Shown here one piece after another: positions 1 to 8,376 of a DNA stretch of 35,188 bases; position 1 is the stretch's first letter; every line of letters begins with the position of its first letter. The notes below the pieces were generated by a model, which did not search any database, had not been told where the DNA came from, and was given only the letters and a program-made list of their open reading frames with translations. A program made the position numbers and the translations under genes. The stretch comes from Chloroflexota bacterium (GTDB lineage Bacteria > Chloroflexota > Limnocylindria > Limnocylindrales > CSP1-4): contig JACQEG010000151.1 of NCBI GenBank assembly GCA_016200665.1, positions 1 through 35,188 of the forward strand, read 5' to 3'.

Positions 1-372
1 GACCTCGACGGGCTGCTCGACCGGCTCGCGGCTCGCGGCATCCGGGCGGCCGTGGCGACCTCGGACGATCGCGGGCCGACGGAGCGGACCCTGGCCGCGC
101 TCGGGATCGCGGGGCGATTCGAGGCTCTCGCCTGCGCCGACGACGGCCACCCGGTGAAGCCCGCCCCGGATCCGGTCCTCCGGATCGCGGCGCGGCTCGG
201 GTTGTCGACGGATCGGATCCTCGTCGTCGGCGACGCGCCGGTCGACATGCGGATGGGCCGCGCCGCCGGGGCTCGGCGCGTCGTCGGCGTGCTCACCGGC
301 GTGGGCGATGCGGCGACGCTCGGGCCGCTCGCCGATCTGGTCTTGGCCTCGATCGCCGACCTCGCGCCGTAG
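1..372 (+). CDS. HAD-superfamily hydrolase, C-terminal part (5' end outside window)
   Basis: The frame is open from the first base, so the N-terminus with the nucleophile Asp motif lies outside the window; 123 residues remain. What is visible is the second half of a HAD Rossmann-like fold: a motif II-like VATSDD segment, a motif III lysine in HPVKPAPD, and motif IV in ILVVGDAPVDMRMGRAAGA followed by a VVGVLTG strand. This is the phosphoglycolate phosphatase / beta-phosphoglucomutase type (subfamily I). Substrate cannot be told from the fragment. A GTG codon at 52 is inside the fold and is not the real start. The next gene on this strand starts 145 bp downstream. Confidence 0.85.
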   Translation, partial: DLDGLLDRLAARGIRAAVATSDDRGPTERTLAALGIAGRFEALACADDGHPVKPAPDPVLRIAARLGLSTDRILVVGDAPVDMRMGRAAGARRVVGVLTGVGDAATLGPLADLVLASIADLAP

Positions 373-437
373 CCCGCCACCGAAGCGCAGCCCGGGACTG
401 GTACTCCCTTCCTATCGATCGGGCGAGGGACCGGGCC

Positions 438-443
438 TAGGGT
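438..443 (+). promoter_or_regulatory. Possible -10 box for the GAF/GGDEF/EAL gene
   Basis: TAGGGT fits the TANNNT form seen before other genes here, in the 145-bp gap after the HAD gene. It would give a leader of about 65 nt. No good -35 is visible, so this is weak. Confidence 0.3.
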
Positions 444-517
444 GGCGGGAACAGCGGGTGCGCCCAGTCACCGCCCGCCCTTCGGCTCGTCGCGCGACAA
501 GGAGCATCAAGAACCCG

Positions 518-3500
518 ATGGCGCTCGCCGCCCGGTCCGGCACGGGTCCCGCCGCGTCCTTGCCTCCGCAGGTCCCGCCGCGGCCAGCGGCCACCTCACG
601 GAGCCTGCGCGTCGCCCGGCCGCCCGGCCACGCGCTCAACGCCACCGGCCTCGGCGGCCACGCACCCACGGACGGCGCCCTTGTCAACGCACCGGCCGAC
701 GAACACAACCTCCACGGTGGCCACGCTGCCAGCACGGACGCCCTTCGCAGGCTGGCAGCCGATCTGCCGCGTTCGGATGGGCTCGGCGAGGCCCTCGCTG
801 AGATCGTCAGCAACGCGGTTGAGCTCTTCGCGGTCGAGCACGCCGCGATCTGGATCTGGGAGGAAGCGCACGAGACGCCGCTCCGTCTCGCGGCTTCTCA
901 TGACCTCCCGGAGGCCGTGAATCAGTTCGTGTCCGGTGTCCCGGCGGCCACTGCCCGACCGTGGGTCGACATGCTCCAGCGCGACGGCTCGCTGGTGTTC
1001 GCCGACCTCGCGGCCCCGCAGGTCCCGCCGGCGGTTCGGGACGTGTACGGCCGTCACGGGATCACCTCACTGTGCCTCGTGCCCGCGACGTTTCGGGGCG
1101 AGCTCCTGGGCGTGGTGGGCCTCTACCACGCGCAACCGCACGACTGGACGAAGGGCGATCTCGTGCTCGCCCAGAGCTTCGGCGACACGGTCGCGACGGC
1201 CGTCGGCAATGCCCGGCTCATCGCCTCGGTCGAGCAGCTGGCCGCGCGGCTCCGGGCCGTCCAGGAGCTGTCGGCCCGGCTGAGCAGCCTGCAGGACCTG
1301 CGCGGCATCGGCGAGGCCATCGTCGCGGAGTCGAAGGCGCTCATCACCTGCGACACGATCCGGGTCTACCGGGTCGACCACGAGACGCAGTGGTGCGAGC
1401 CGATCGCGTTCCAGGGCGTCTTCCTGGGCACCCCGAACCCATCGCCGGAGCAGCTCCGGGTGAAGATCGGGCAGGGCCTGACCGGCTGGGTCGCCGCGCA
1501 CGGCGAGCCGCTCATCATCGGCGACGCGGCGACCGACGCTCGGAGCGTCATCGTCGGGCCGGCGGCCGGACCGGAATCGATGCTCGTCATCCCGATGAGC
1601 TACGAGGGCAAGGTCCGGGGCATCATCGTCGCCTCGCGGATCGGGCCGGATGGGTTCACGGAGGACGATCGGCTCACGCTGTCGATCTTCGCCGGCACGG
1701 CCGGGCAGGCCCTGGTCAACGCCGAGCGCCTCGATCAGCTCCGGCAGCAGCAGCAGGAGCTCGAGCACCAGCTCATCAGCCAGCGGCGGCTCCTGGCGGT
1801 CAACGAGCGGCTCCTGTCGACCCTCGACCCCTCGGGCGTCCTGGACCTGATCGCCGACTCGTTGAAGACGGTTGTCGCCTACGACTCGCTCACGATCTAT
1901 CGCGTCGACCTCGCCCGCCAGGTCCGGCGGCCGGTCATCGCCAGGGATCGCTTCGCCGAGCTCATCCTCAACTTCGAGGCGCCGCTGGGCATGGGCCTCA
2001 CCGGCTGGGCGGTCGATCACCGCGAACCGGTCCTCGCCAACGACGCCCACCTCGACGCGCGGTCGGTCCAGATCCCGGGCACGCCGTTCGAGCCGGAATC
2101 GATGATCATCGTCCCGCTCATGGCCGAGGGTGAGGTCCTGGGCACCCTGAACATCGGCCGGATGGGCGTGGCCGAAGCCGGGGCGCACTACTCGCAGAAC
2201 GAGTTCGAGCTCACGAAGCTCTTCGCGGCGCAGGCCGCGATCGCCCTGAAGAACGCCGAGACCCACGACGAGGTCAAGGTCCAGGCCGAGCGCGACGCGC
2301 TCACGGGGCTGCGGAACCACGGCTCGTTCCAGCGCGAGCTCCAGGCCCTCGTCGATGCCGACGAGAACCGGCCGCTCGCCGTGCTGATGATGGATCTCGA
2401 CCGGTTCAAGGGCTTCAACGACCGCAACGGCCACCCCCGCGGCGACGACCTGCTCGTCGCGGTGAGCCGCGCGATCGAGGGCTGCATCCGCCAGGCCGAC
2501 CGGGCCTACCGCTACGGCGGCGACGAGTACGCGGTCATCCTGCCGGACTGCGCCCGAACGGCCGCGGAGGAGGTCGCGAACCGGATCCGGACCGCGGTCA
2601 CGGACATTCCCGATGAATCCGGCGGGCCGCACGTCACGATCAGCGTCGGCATCGCCTGCCGGCCTGACGACGCCCGAACCAAGGACGAGCTCGTCGAGAT
2701 CGCCGACCAGGCGCTGTTCCTGGCCAAGGGCTCGCGCTACGGCAACTCCCGCGATCAGTTCGTCCAGGCGCTCGACGAGACCGCCATGGGGCTGCTCGAC
2801 GGGCGGGGTCCCGAGGAGGTCCTCGACGCGATCCTCATCCGGGCGGCCCGGCTGCTCGGGGTCCAGCACGGCTACGTGGACCTCATCGACGATGCCCGCG
2901 AGAACCTCGTCGTCCGGGCCGGCATCGGCTTCATGACCCAGCGCATCGGCACCCGGCTGTCCGTCACGGAGGGCATCGGCGGCGAGGTATTCCGGACCGG
3001 CCAGCCGTTCTCGGTCGACGACTACGACGCATTCGTGGGGCGATCGGCGGACTACACCGCGATGGTCGGGGCGGGCGTCGGCGTCCCGCTCAGCGTCGGC
3101 GGCGAGACCGTCGGCGTCCTGGGGCTCGCCTCGGGCACGACGTCGCGGCTGTTCCGCCAGCCGGAGATCGACGCGCTCGCCCGCTTCGCCCAGCTCGCCT
3201 CCATCGCCCTCGAGCGTGCCCGTCTCCAGGAGCAGGTCCTCTCGCCGCGCGACCCGGTCACGGGCCTGCCCTCGCGCGAGACGCTGATCCAGCGGATCGT
3301 CGAAGCGGTGGCCGCGCCGGCCGCCGGCGAAACGACCGCACCGGTGTCCGTGATCCTGCTCGATCTCGACCGGTTCCAGATCGTCAACGAGAGCCTCGGC
3401 CACGCGATGGGCGATCGGGTGCTCCGAGAGGTCGCCGGCCGACTCGGCTCGACGACGAAGACGGGCGACGTCGTCACCCGTTTCGGCGGCGACACCTACG

Positions 3501-4666
3501 GCGTCCTCCTCCGCTCGACTGACGCCGACGCGGCCCTCGCCACGGCCGACCGCTTCGCGGCCGCCCTCAAGCCGCCACTCGACCTGGACGGCCGGATGTG
3601 GTTCATCAGCGCCAGCATGGGCATCGCCGCCGGGCTGCCCGGCGCGATCGGCGCGGGCGACCTCCTCCAGGAGGCCGAGATCGCGCTCGTCGAGGCCAAG
3701 ACCGACCCGATCCGGCGGGTGGTCCTGTTCGACCCGCTCCGCAGCAAGCACGCGCTCGAGCGGATCGACGTCGAGGCCGAGCTCCGGCTCGCGATCGAGC
3801 GCGACGAGCTCACCGTCCACTACCAGCCGATCCTCGATCTGCGGACCGAGGCCGTCGTCGGCTTCGAGGCGCTCGCCCGATGGCGCCATCCGACGCGCGG
3901 CCTCGTGCTCCCGGTCGACTTCATCGCGCTTGCCGAGGAAACGGATCTCATCGTCGCGCTCGGCGAGACCGTCCTCGAGAAGGCCTGCCGCCAGGCCCAG
4001 GCGTGGCGCCGGCGCTGGCCGGACCAAAACCTGGTCATGAGCGTCAACCTGTCGCCGCGGCAGTTCCTCGACCCCAGCCTCGTGGCCAAGATCTCGAGCG
4101 TCCTGCGCCGGACGAAGCTCGAGCCGCGCGCCCTCGAGCTGGAGATCACCGAGTCCAGCGTCATGGACCGGTCCGAGGCCAGCCTGGGCGTCCTCGAGCA
4201 GCTGCGCGCGATCGGCGTCCGGATGGTGCTCGACGACTTCGGGACGGGCTACTCGTCGCTCGCCTACCTGCGCCACCTGCCGCTCGACACGATCAAGATC
4301 GATCGGTCGTTCGTCACCGACCTCGACGTCCGGGATCCCAACGTCGGCATCGTCCGGGCGGTCGTGTCACTCGCCCACGGCCTCGGCGTGAGCGTCGTCG
4401 CCGAGGGCATCGAGACGGCCGAGCAGGCCCGCCGCCTGCGCGAGCTCGGCTGCGACCTGGGCCAGGGCTACAACTGGGCCCACCCCGCGGATCCGTCGCA
4501 GACGGCAGCCTTCATCGGGCACCGCCTCGCGGCGGCGGCGGGAGATCGCTCGGTCACGCCGTCGTCCACCGCGGCAGCCGCCGACCGCGCGCCGGTGGCG
4601 ACCGCTCAGCGGCGGTTGCCGAAGAGCCGAAGCATGAACAGGAACAGGTTGACGAAGTCGAGGTAG
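518..4666 (+). CDS. Multi-GAF GGDEF/EAL cyclic-di-GMP turnover protein
   Basis: 1382 residues, soluble, no signal peptide or membrane segment. Order: disordered N-terminus (1-75), GAF (about 85-230), GAF (260-405), coiled linker, GAF (430-575), GGDEF (585-745), GAF (755-905), second GGDEF (910-1065), EAL (1085-1340). The first GGDEF has an intact RYGGDEY signature (675-681), with an RxxD inhibitory site (668-671) exactly five residues before it, so it should make c-di-GMP under product control. The second reads RFGGDTY (988-994), has lost the catalytic Glu and has no RxxD, so it is probably regulatory. The EAL domain keeps FEALARW (E1117), NLSPRQF, EITES, DDFGTGYSS (1249-1257), IKID and AEGIET, so hydrolysis is expected. 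The ATG at 518 is chosen because GGAG lies 13 nt upstream; the frame is open further upstream without domain content. The last ~20 codons overlap the convergent Bax1-like gene. Confidence 0.93.
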   Translation: MALAARSGTGPAASLPPQVPPRPAATSRSLRVARPPGHALNATGLGGHAPTDGALVNAPADEHNLHGGHAASTDALRRLAADLPRSDGLGEALAEIVSNAVELFAVEHAAIWIWEEAHETPLRLAASHDLPEAVNQFVSGVPAATARPWVDMLQRDGSLVFADLAAPQVPPAVRDVYGRHGITSLCLVPATFRGELLGVVGLYHAQPHDWTKGDLVLAQSFGDTVATAVGNARLIASVEQLAARLRAVQELSARLSSLQDLRGIGEAIVAESKALITCDTIRVYRVDHETQWCEPIAFQGVFLGTPNPSPEQLRVKIGQGLTGWVAAHGEPLIIGDAATDARSVIVGPAAGPESMLVIPMSYEGKVRGIIVASRIGPDGFTEDDRLTLSIFAGTAGQALVNAERLDQLRQQQQELEHQLISQRRLLAVNERLLSTLDPSGVLDLIADSLKTVVAYDSLTIYRVDLARQVRRPVIARDRFAELILNFEAPLGMGLTGWAVDHREPVLANDAHLDARSVQIPGTPFEPESMIIVPLMAEGEVLGTLNIGRMGVAEAGAHYSQNEFELTKLFAAQAAIALKNAETHDEVKVQAERDALTGLRNHGSFQRELQALVDADENRPLAVLMMDLDRFKGFNDRNGHPRGDDLLVAVSRAIEGCIRQADRAYRYGGDEYAVILPDCARTAAEEVANRIRTAVTDIPDESGGPHVTISVGIACRPDDARTKDELVEIADQALFLAKGSRYGNSRDQFVQALDETAMGLLDGRGPEEVLDAILIRAARLLGVQHGYVDLIDDARENLVVRAGIGFMTQRIGTRLSVTEGIGGEVFRTGQPFSVDDYDAFVGRSADYTAMVGAGVGVPLSVGGETVGVLGLASGTTSRLFRQPEIDALARFAQLASIALERARLQEQVLSPRDPVTGLPSRETLIQRIVEAVAAPAAGETTAPVSVILLDLDRFQIVNESLGHAMGDRVLREVAGRLGSTTKTGDVVTRFGGDTYGVLLRSTDADAALATADRFAAALKPPLDLDGRMWFISASMGIAAGLPGAIGAGDLLQEAEIALVEAKTDPIRRVVLFDPLRSKHALERIDVEAELRLAIERDELTVHYQPILDLRTEAVVGFEALARWRHPTRGLVLPVDFIALAEETDLIVALGETVLEKACRQAQAWRRRWPDQNLVMSVNLSPRQFLDPSLVAKISSVLRRTKLEPRALELEITESSVMDRSEASLGVLEQLRAIGVRMVLDDFGTGYSSLAYLRHLPLDTIKIDRSFVTDLDVRDPNVGIVRAVVSLAHGLGVSVVAEGIETAEQARRLRELGCDLGQGYNWAHPADPSQTAAFIGHRLAAAAGDRSVTPSSTAAAADRAPVATAQRRLPKSRSMNRNRLTKSR

Positions 4667-5340
4667 AGGCGGAGCGCCCCGAGCACCGCGGCCTTCTCGA
4701 CCGAGCCCGTCATCTGGACGAGCTGCCCCACCTGGATTCGCTGGACGTCATAGGCGGTCAGCGCGGTGAACAGCACGACCCCGACGATCGACAGGATCCA
4801 GGCAAACGTCGAGCTCGCCAGGAACAGGTTCACGACGAGCGCCACGACGAGGCCGATGAGCAGCATCGACAGGATCCCGCCCATGCCCGCGAGCGACCGC
4901 TTCGTGGTGGCGCCGTAGAGCGCCGCCCCGCCGAACATCCCGGACGCGGTCAGGAACGCCGAGGCGACGGACGTCTCGGTGTAGCCAAGCACGATCAGAC
5001 CCATGACGAGGCCGAGCGCCGCGGCGTACACGAAGAACAGGCCGAGGGCGAGGGTCGCGCCAAGGCGGTTGATCCCGAAGCCGATGACCATGGGCAACGC
5101 CAGCAACCCCACGATGAGGAGCAGGCCGTAGTCCGTCGCGAACTGCAGCAGCGCGGGGCTGCCCTGGACGAGCAGGGCGACGGCCGCCGTCAGGAGCAGG
5201 CCGACGAACATCCAGACGAAGGCGTGGGTCAGGAAGGACGTCGACGCCGCGACGACGGGCTGGGCCCCGGCCCGGCCGGATCCGTTGTCGGCACCGACCG
5301 GCGTGCCCCAGCCGGTTCGGGGATCGTTCTGGAAGGTCAC
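4606..5340 (-). CDS. Bax inhibitor-1 / YccA-family membrane protein
   Basis: 244 residues. A ~35-residue hydrophilic N-terminus is followed by seven hydrophobic helices, a TAYDVQRI segment and the family-typical C-terminus LRLYLDFVNLFLFMLRLFG with a basic GNRR tail. BI-1/YccA proteins are inner-membrane proteins linked to ion leak and to membrane protease (FtsH) control; the role here is not known. The GTG start at 5340 has a strong AAGGAGG eight bases upstream. It overlaps the TGA of the adenosyltransferase gene as GTGA, so translation is probably coupled. It is the last gene of the DUF59-adenosyltransferase-BI-1 operon. Its 3' end overlaps the convergent GGDEF/EAL gene by 61 bp. Confidence 0.92.
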   Translation of the reverse strand: MTFQNDPRTGWGTPVGADNGSGRAGAQPVVAASTSFLTHAFVWMFVGLLLTAAVALLVQGSPALLQFATDYGLLLIVGLLALPMVIGFGINRLGATLALGLFFVYAAALGLVMGLIVLGYTETSVASAFLTASGMFGGAALYGATTKRSLAGMGGILSMLLIGLVVALVVNLFLASSTFAWILSIVGVVLFTALTAYDVQRIQVGQLVQMTGSVEKAAVLGALRLYLDFVNLFLFMLRLFGNRR

Positions 5341-5981
5341 GCTCGGTTCCTCCTTGAGCGGCCCGGCGTCGTTCGCGCCGGTGTCGCGGACCTGGCCTCG
5401 GCCTGTTCGGCCGCCCTGGCGAGGACCCACAGCAGGTCCGCCAGGCGATTGAGATAGGGCAGCAGCTGATCGCCCGGCACGAGCCCGTCGCGACGCAGCG
5501 CGACGGCCCGCCGCTCCGCCCGGCGCAGGATCGTGCGGGCCAGCTCGAGCGCGGCGCTCGTGGACGTCTCGCCCGGCACGACGAACTCGACCGGCATCGT
5601 GACCGACGCCTCGAGCTCCAGGAGCAGCGCCTCCACGCCGGCGACCATCGGCGCCGAGACGCGGGTGACGCCGTCCTCGAGGCGGCCCCACGCGTCGGGG
5701 TTCGTCGCCAGCTCCGCGCCGACGACGAACAGCTCCCGCTGGAAACGGAGGATCAAGTCGGCCAGGCCGCCCATCGGCAGGCTCAGCGTGCCGGTCCGCC
5801 GCTTGAGGCCCAGCGTCGCCCTTGCCAGGCCCAGTGCGGCGACGGCCTCGTCGATGGTGCCGTAGGCCTCGGCCCGCGGGTCGTCCTTGGCGATGCGGTC
5901 GCCCCCGTAGAGGAGGCCGGTGGTGCCGTCGTCGCCGCGGGTCGTCGCGACCACGGAGTCGATCGGGCTGCGCGCACTCAT
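5337..5981 (-). CDS. PduO-type ATP:cob(I)alamin adenosyltransferase
   Basis: 214 residues. The N-terminal TTRGDDGTTGLLYGG stretch (about 13-27) is the ATP-binding loop of PduO/MmaB-type corrinoid adenosyltransferases, followed by the helical bundle with KDDPRAEAYGTIDEA, FQRELFVVGAELAT and the conserved RRAERRAVAL and LPYLNRLADLLWVLAR segments. The enzyme transfers the adenosyl group of ATP to cob(I)alamin to make coenzyme B12, used by mutases such as methylmalonyl-CoA mutase; no B12-dependent mutase lies in the window. The ATG at 5981 is 37 nt downstream of the DUF59 stop, with an AAGGTGAGG-like ribosome site. The stop is shared with the next start as GTGA. The basic, Arg-rich C-terminal tail is unusual. 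Confidence 0.93.
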   Translation of the reverse strand: MSARSPIDSVVATTRGDDGTTGLLYGGDRIAKDDPRAEAYGTIDEAVAALGLARATLGLKRRTGTLSLPMGGLADLILRFQRELFVVGAELATNPDAWGRLEDGVTRVSAPMVAGVEALLLELEASVTMPVEFVVPGETSTSAALELARTILRRAERRAVALRRDGLVPGDQLLPYLNRLADLLWVLARAAEQAEARSATPARTTPGRSRRNRA

Positions 5982-6018
5982 CGGGGGACGGGCGTCGACC
6001 TCACCTTGCCGCAGCGGG

Positions 6019-6360
6019 TCACCACATGAGCCCGGCGTCGCGGGGGTCCCACCGCTCGGCCAGGATCGTGACCTTGACCGGGTGGTCGACGACCTCCTCG
6101 GCGGCCTCCTTCACCTGCTGGATCATCGACCCGGCATAGGGGCAGAAGGGCGTCGTCAGGATCATCTTGACCTCGGTCTCGTTCGGGCCGAGCAGAACCT
6201 GCTTGATCAGCGCCAGCTCGACGACGTTCATCCCGATCTCGGGATCGACGACGGAGCGCAGCGAGTCGAGGATGGCGAGCTCGGTGGCGCGCCGCTCGGC
6301 GTCGAACAGCGGCGCGGCGCCCGGCTGCGCGGCGGAGGTGGTATCGGCGGCGTCGGTCAC
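6019..6360 (-). CDS. DUF59 / MIP18-family iron-sulfur assembly protein (SufT/PaaD-like)
   Basis: 113 residues with a ~20-residue flexible N-terminus. The body matches the DUF59 (FeS_assembly_P) fold: SLRSVVDPEIGMNVVELALI, then LTTPFCPYAGSMIQQVKEA with the conserved Thr-Thr-x-x-Cys loop (Cys about 73), then VTILAERWDP. Members help mature or carry Fe-S clusters (SufT, the N-terminal part of ApbC/Mrp) or serve in phenylacetate degradation (PaaD); no paa or suf genes are nearby, so a general Fe-S role is likelier. The GTG start at 6360 has no Shine-Dalgarno but a TAGGCT box six bases upstream, suggesting a leaderless mRNA. First gene of a three-gene operon. Confidence 0.88.
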   Translation of the reverse strand: MTDAADTTSAAQPGAAPLFDAERRATELAILDSLRSVVDPEIGMNVVELALIKQVLLGPNETEVKMILTTPFCPYAGSMIQQVKEAAEEVVDHPVKVTILAERWDPRDAGLMW

Positions 6361-6366
6361 GCTCGA

Positions 6367-6372
6367 AGCCTA
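6367..6372 (-). promoter_or_regulatory. -10 box, leaderless promoter of the DUF59 operon
   Basis: TAGGCT on the minus strand, then six bases, then the GTG start at 6360. The 12 bases from the box to the start nearly repeat those before the VKOR gene (26054-26065). No clear -35. Confidence 0.6.
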
Positions 6373-6441
6373 CACCAAGACGCGTTCAAACCCCACCGCC
6401 GAGGTCGGGATTGCCCTGCCACCGGCCAGCCCGGAGCAGGC

Positions 6442-7605
6442 TCACGCCACGGGCAGGGTCACCACGATGCGCGTGCCGTGCGGCGAGGCAGGCGCCGCCC
6501 GAATCGCGCCCCCGTGCGCATCGACGATGCCCCGTGCGATCGCCAGCCCGAGACCGGAACCGGGTGAGTCGGGCGACTTCACGAACCGGTCGAACAGCGT
6601 GTCCCGCAGCTCCGGCGAGAGGCCCGGGCCGTCGTCCGTCACCGCGAGCTCGACCTCCGAGCCGGGCCCAGGGCCGGAGCCCGAGCCGCGGCGGGCCGCC
6701 GAGATGCGGACGGTCCCGTCGCGGGGCGTGTACCGGATCGCGTTGTCCACGAGGTTGCTGAGCACCTGGTGGATCCGGACGGGATCGAGCTCCAGCTCGG
6801 GCAGCGCGGCATCCACCTCCGTCGTCAGGCGAACGCCGGCGACCTCGGCCCGGTGGCCGAGCGCCGCCACGACATCCGCGACCACGTGGCCGAGATCGAC
6901 CGGCTCCCGATGAAGCGGCAACGAGCCGGCCTCGGCCAGCGAGACGGTCCGGAGATCGTCGACCAGCCGCTCGAGGACCCGGGTCTCGTCGAGGATCGGG
7001 TCGAGGTGCTCGCGGTCGCCGGGGTAGACGCCGTCGAGAATGGCCTCGAGGTGGCCCTCGATGACCGCGATCGGCGTTCGCAGCTCGTGGCCCAGGTCGG
7101 CCAGCAGCCGCCGCCGGAGCTCCTCCTCCGCCTCGAGCCGGGCGGCCATCGTGTTGAACGCCCCGGTCAGGGCGCGCAGGTCGCGGGGGGTGCGGGCCGG
7201 CGTCGCGACCCGGGCGCTGTAGTCGCCGGCCTCGATCCGGCCGGCCGCGTCGACGAGCTCGGTGATCGGCCGGACCATCCGGCCGGTGAATCGCAGCCCG
7301 GCGGCGAGACCGATGAACAGGACGGCGAGCAGGACGACCGCCGCGGCTCGCACGAGGCCCCCGAGGCTGCCCTCCGCGGCGATCGCCCCCAGGAGCGTCG
7401 CGATGAGCCACAGCACGAGGACGCCAGTCGAGACGAGCACCGTCGCGACGACGACGAACAGGCAGCCGATCCGCCGGGCGATCGGCCCGTGCCGCCGCGG
7501 CCCGCGCCCGCCCCAGCCCCAGCGCGGCCCGCCCATGGGCGGCCATGGCTCGCTCTCGGGCCACCACGGTGGGCGGTGGCGGGGCGGCCCGGGTCGGCTC
7601 CTCAC
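6442..7605 (-). CDS. Membrane sensor histidine kinase (HAMP, HisKA, HATPase_c)
   Basis: 387 residues. A Pro/Arg/Trp-rich cytoplasmic N-terminus (1-42) leads to two membrane helices (about 47-75 and 84-105) with only a very short external loop, then HAMP (about 105-160), a HisKA H-box LADLGHELRTPI with His173, and an HATPase domain with N-box LVDNAIRYTP, G1 DDGPGLS, F-box DRFVKSP and G2 SGLGLAIARG. All catalytic boxes look intact. The minimal loop means it probably senses the membrane itself or a partner such as the small membrane protein at 8377-8820. The GTG start at 7605 overlaps the regulator's TGA as GTGA, so expression is coupled. Confidence 0.95.
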   Translation of the reverse strand: MRSRPGPPRHRPPWWPESEPWPPMGGPRWGWGGRGPRRHGPIARRIGCLFVVVATVLVSTGVLVLWLIATLLGAIAAEGSLGGLVRAAAVVLLAVLFIGLAAGLRFTGRMVRPITELVDAAGRIEAGDYSARVATPARTPRDLRALTGAFNTMAARLEAEEELRRRLLADLGHELRTPIAVIEGHLEAILDGVYPGDREHLDPILDETRVLERLVDDLRTVSLAEAGSLPLHREPVDLGHVVADVVAALGHRAEVAGVRLTTEVDAALPELELDPVRIHQVLSNLVDNAIRYTPRDGTVRISAARRGSGSGPGPGSEVELAVTDDGPGLSPELRDTLFDRFVKSPDSPGSGLGLAIARGIVDAHGGAIRAAPASPHGTRIVVTLPVA

Positions 7606-8300
7606 CCGGCCGCATCCGCTGGATCGGCGAGGCGGTACCCGACGCCGTGGACGGTCAGCAGGTAGCGCGGCGCGTGCGGGTCCGGCTCGAGCTTGCGCCG
7701 GATGTTCTTGACATGGGCATCGATCGCCCGCTCGTACGACTCGAACGCCACGCCGTGGACGGCGTCGAGGAGCTGGGATCGAGTGAAGACGCGCCCAGGC
7801 TGGGCCGCGAGCTCGGCGAGGATCGCGAACTCGGTTGCGGTCAGGTCGACCGGCCGGCCGGCCACCTCGACCGAGTGGCGGTCCCGGTCGACGACGACGT
7901 CGCCGGCAAGGAGCCGCTCGCCCGGCTGGCTCGCCGGCCGCTCGCTCCGACGCAGGACCGATCGCACCCGGGCGACGAGCTCGCGCGGGCTGAACGGCTT
8001 CGTCATGTAGTCGTCCGCCCCGAGCTCGAGGCCGACGATCCGGTCGATCTCGTCGTCGCGGGCGGTCAGGATGACGATCGGCACGCTGGACTCGGCGCGC
8101 AGCGTCTTCGTCACGTCGAGTCCGTCGACCGACGGCAGGCCAAGGTCGAGGACGATCAGGTCCGGACGCCGGGTCCGGGCGAGCTGCAGGGCGCCCGCAC
8201 CATCGCCGGTGGTGATGACGGCGAACCCGGCGTGCTCGAGGTAATCCCGGGCGAGCTGGACGATCTTCGGTTCGTCATCGACGACGAGGACGGTCTTCAC
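7602..8300 (-). CDS. OmpR/PhoB-family response regulator
   Basis: 232 residues. Receiver domain with acidic pair D8/D9, phospho-acceptor D52 (IVLDLGLP), T79 and K101 (YMTKPF), then a winged-helix DNA-binding domain (about 135-228) with LTATEFAIL, GRVFTRSQLLDAV and YERAIDAHVKNIRRKLE, ending in VHGVGYRL. It is a standard DNA-binding partner of the coupled histidine kinase. The GTG at 8300 is preferred: a TAGAGT box sits seven bases upstream with no Shine-Dalgarno, predicting a leaderless start. A second in-frame GTG at 8309 overlaps that box. Confidence 0.96.
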   Translation of the reverse strand: MKTVLVVDDEPKIVQLARDYLEHAGFAVITTGDGAGALQLARTRRPDLIVLDLGLPSVDGLDVTKTLRAESSVPIVILTARDDEIDRIVGLELGADDYMTKPFSPRELVARVRSVLRRSERPASQPGERLLAGDVVVDRDRHSVEVAGRPVDLTATEFAILAELAAQPGRVFTRSQLLDAVHGVAFESYERAIDAHVKNIRRKLEPDPHAPRYLLTVHGVGYRLADPADAAG

Positions 8301-8307
8301 GGCGGCC

Positions 8308-8313
8308 ACTCTA
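8308..8313 (-). promoter_or_regulatory. -10 box, leaderless promoter of the response regulator
   Basis: TAGAGT on the minus strand, seven bases before the GTG at 8300, inside the 76-bp gap after the small membrane protein gene. It would let the two-component genes be transcribed apart from that gene. Confidence 0.55.
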
Positions 8314-8376
8314 GTGCGTGGGAGACGTCGAACGGCCGGCCCGACAGGGACCGGCCGTTCGCGACGGTGGTGGGCG

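Noticed and set aside
1067-4276. A 1069-codon open frame on the minus strand opposite the GAF/GGDEF/EAL gene
   Set aside because: Its translation is Arg/Asp/Glu-rich low-complexity text with no domain, while the plus strand has a complete domain series. Long antisense frames are a by-product of the GC-rich third codon position.
3598-5457. A plus-strand frame spanning the EAL domain and the BI-1 gene
   Set aside because: Wrong frame for the EAL domain and antisense to BI-1; Arg/Pro-rich with no motif.
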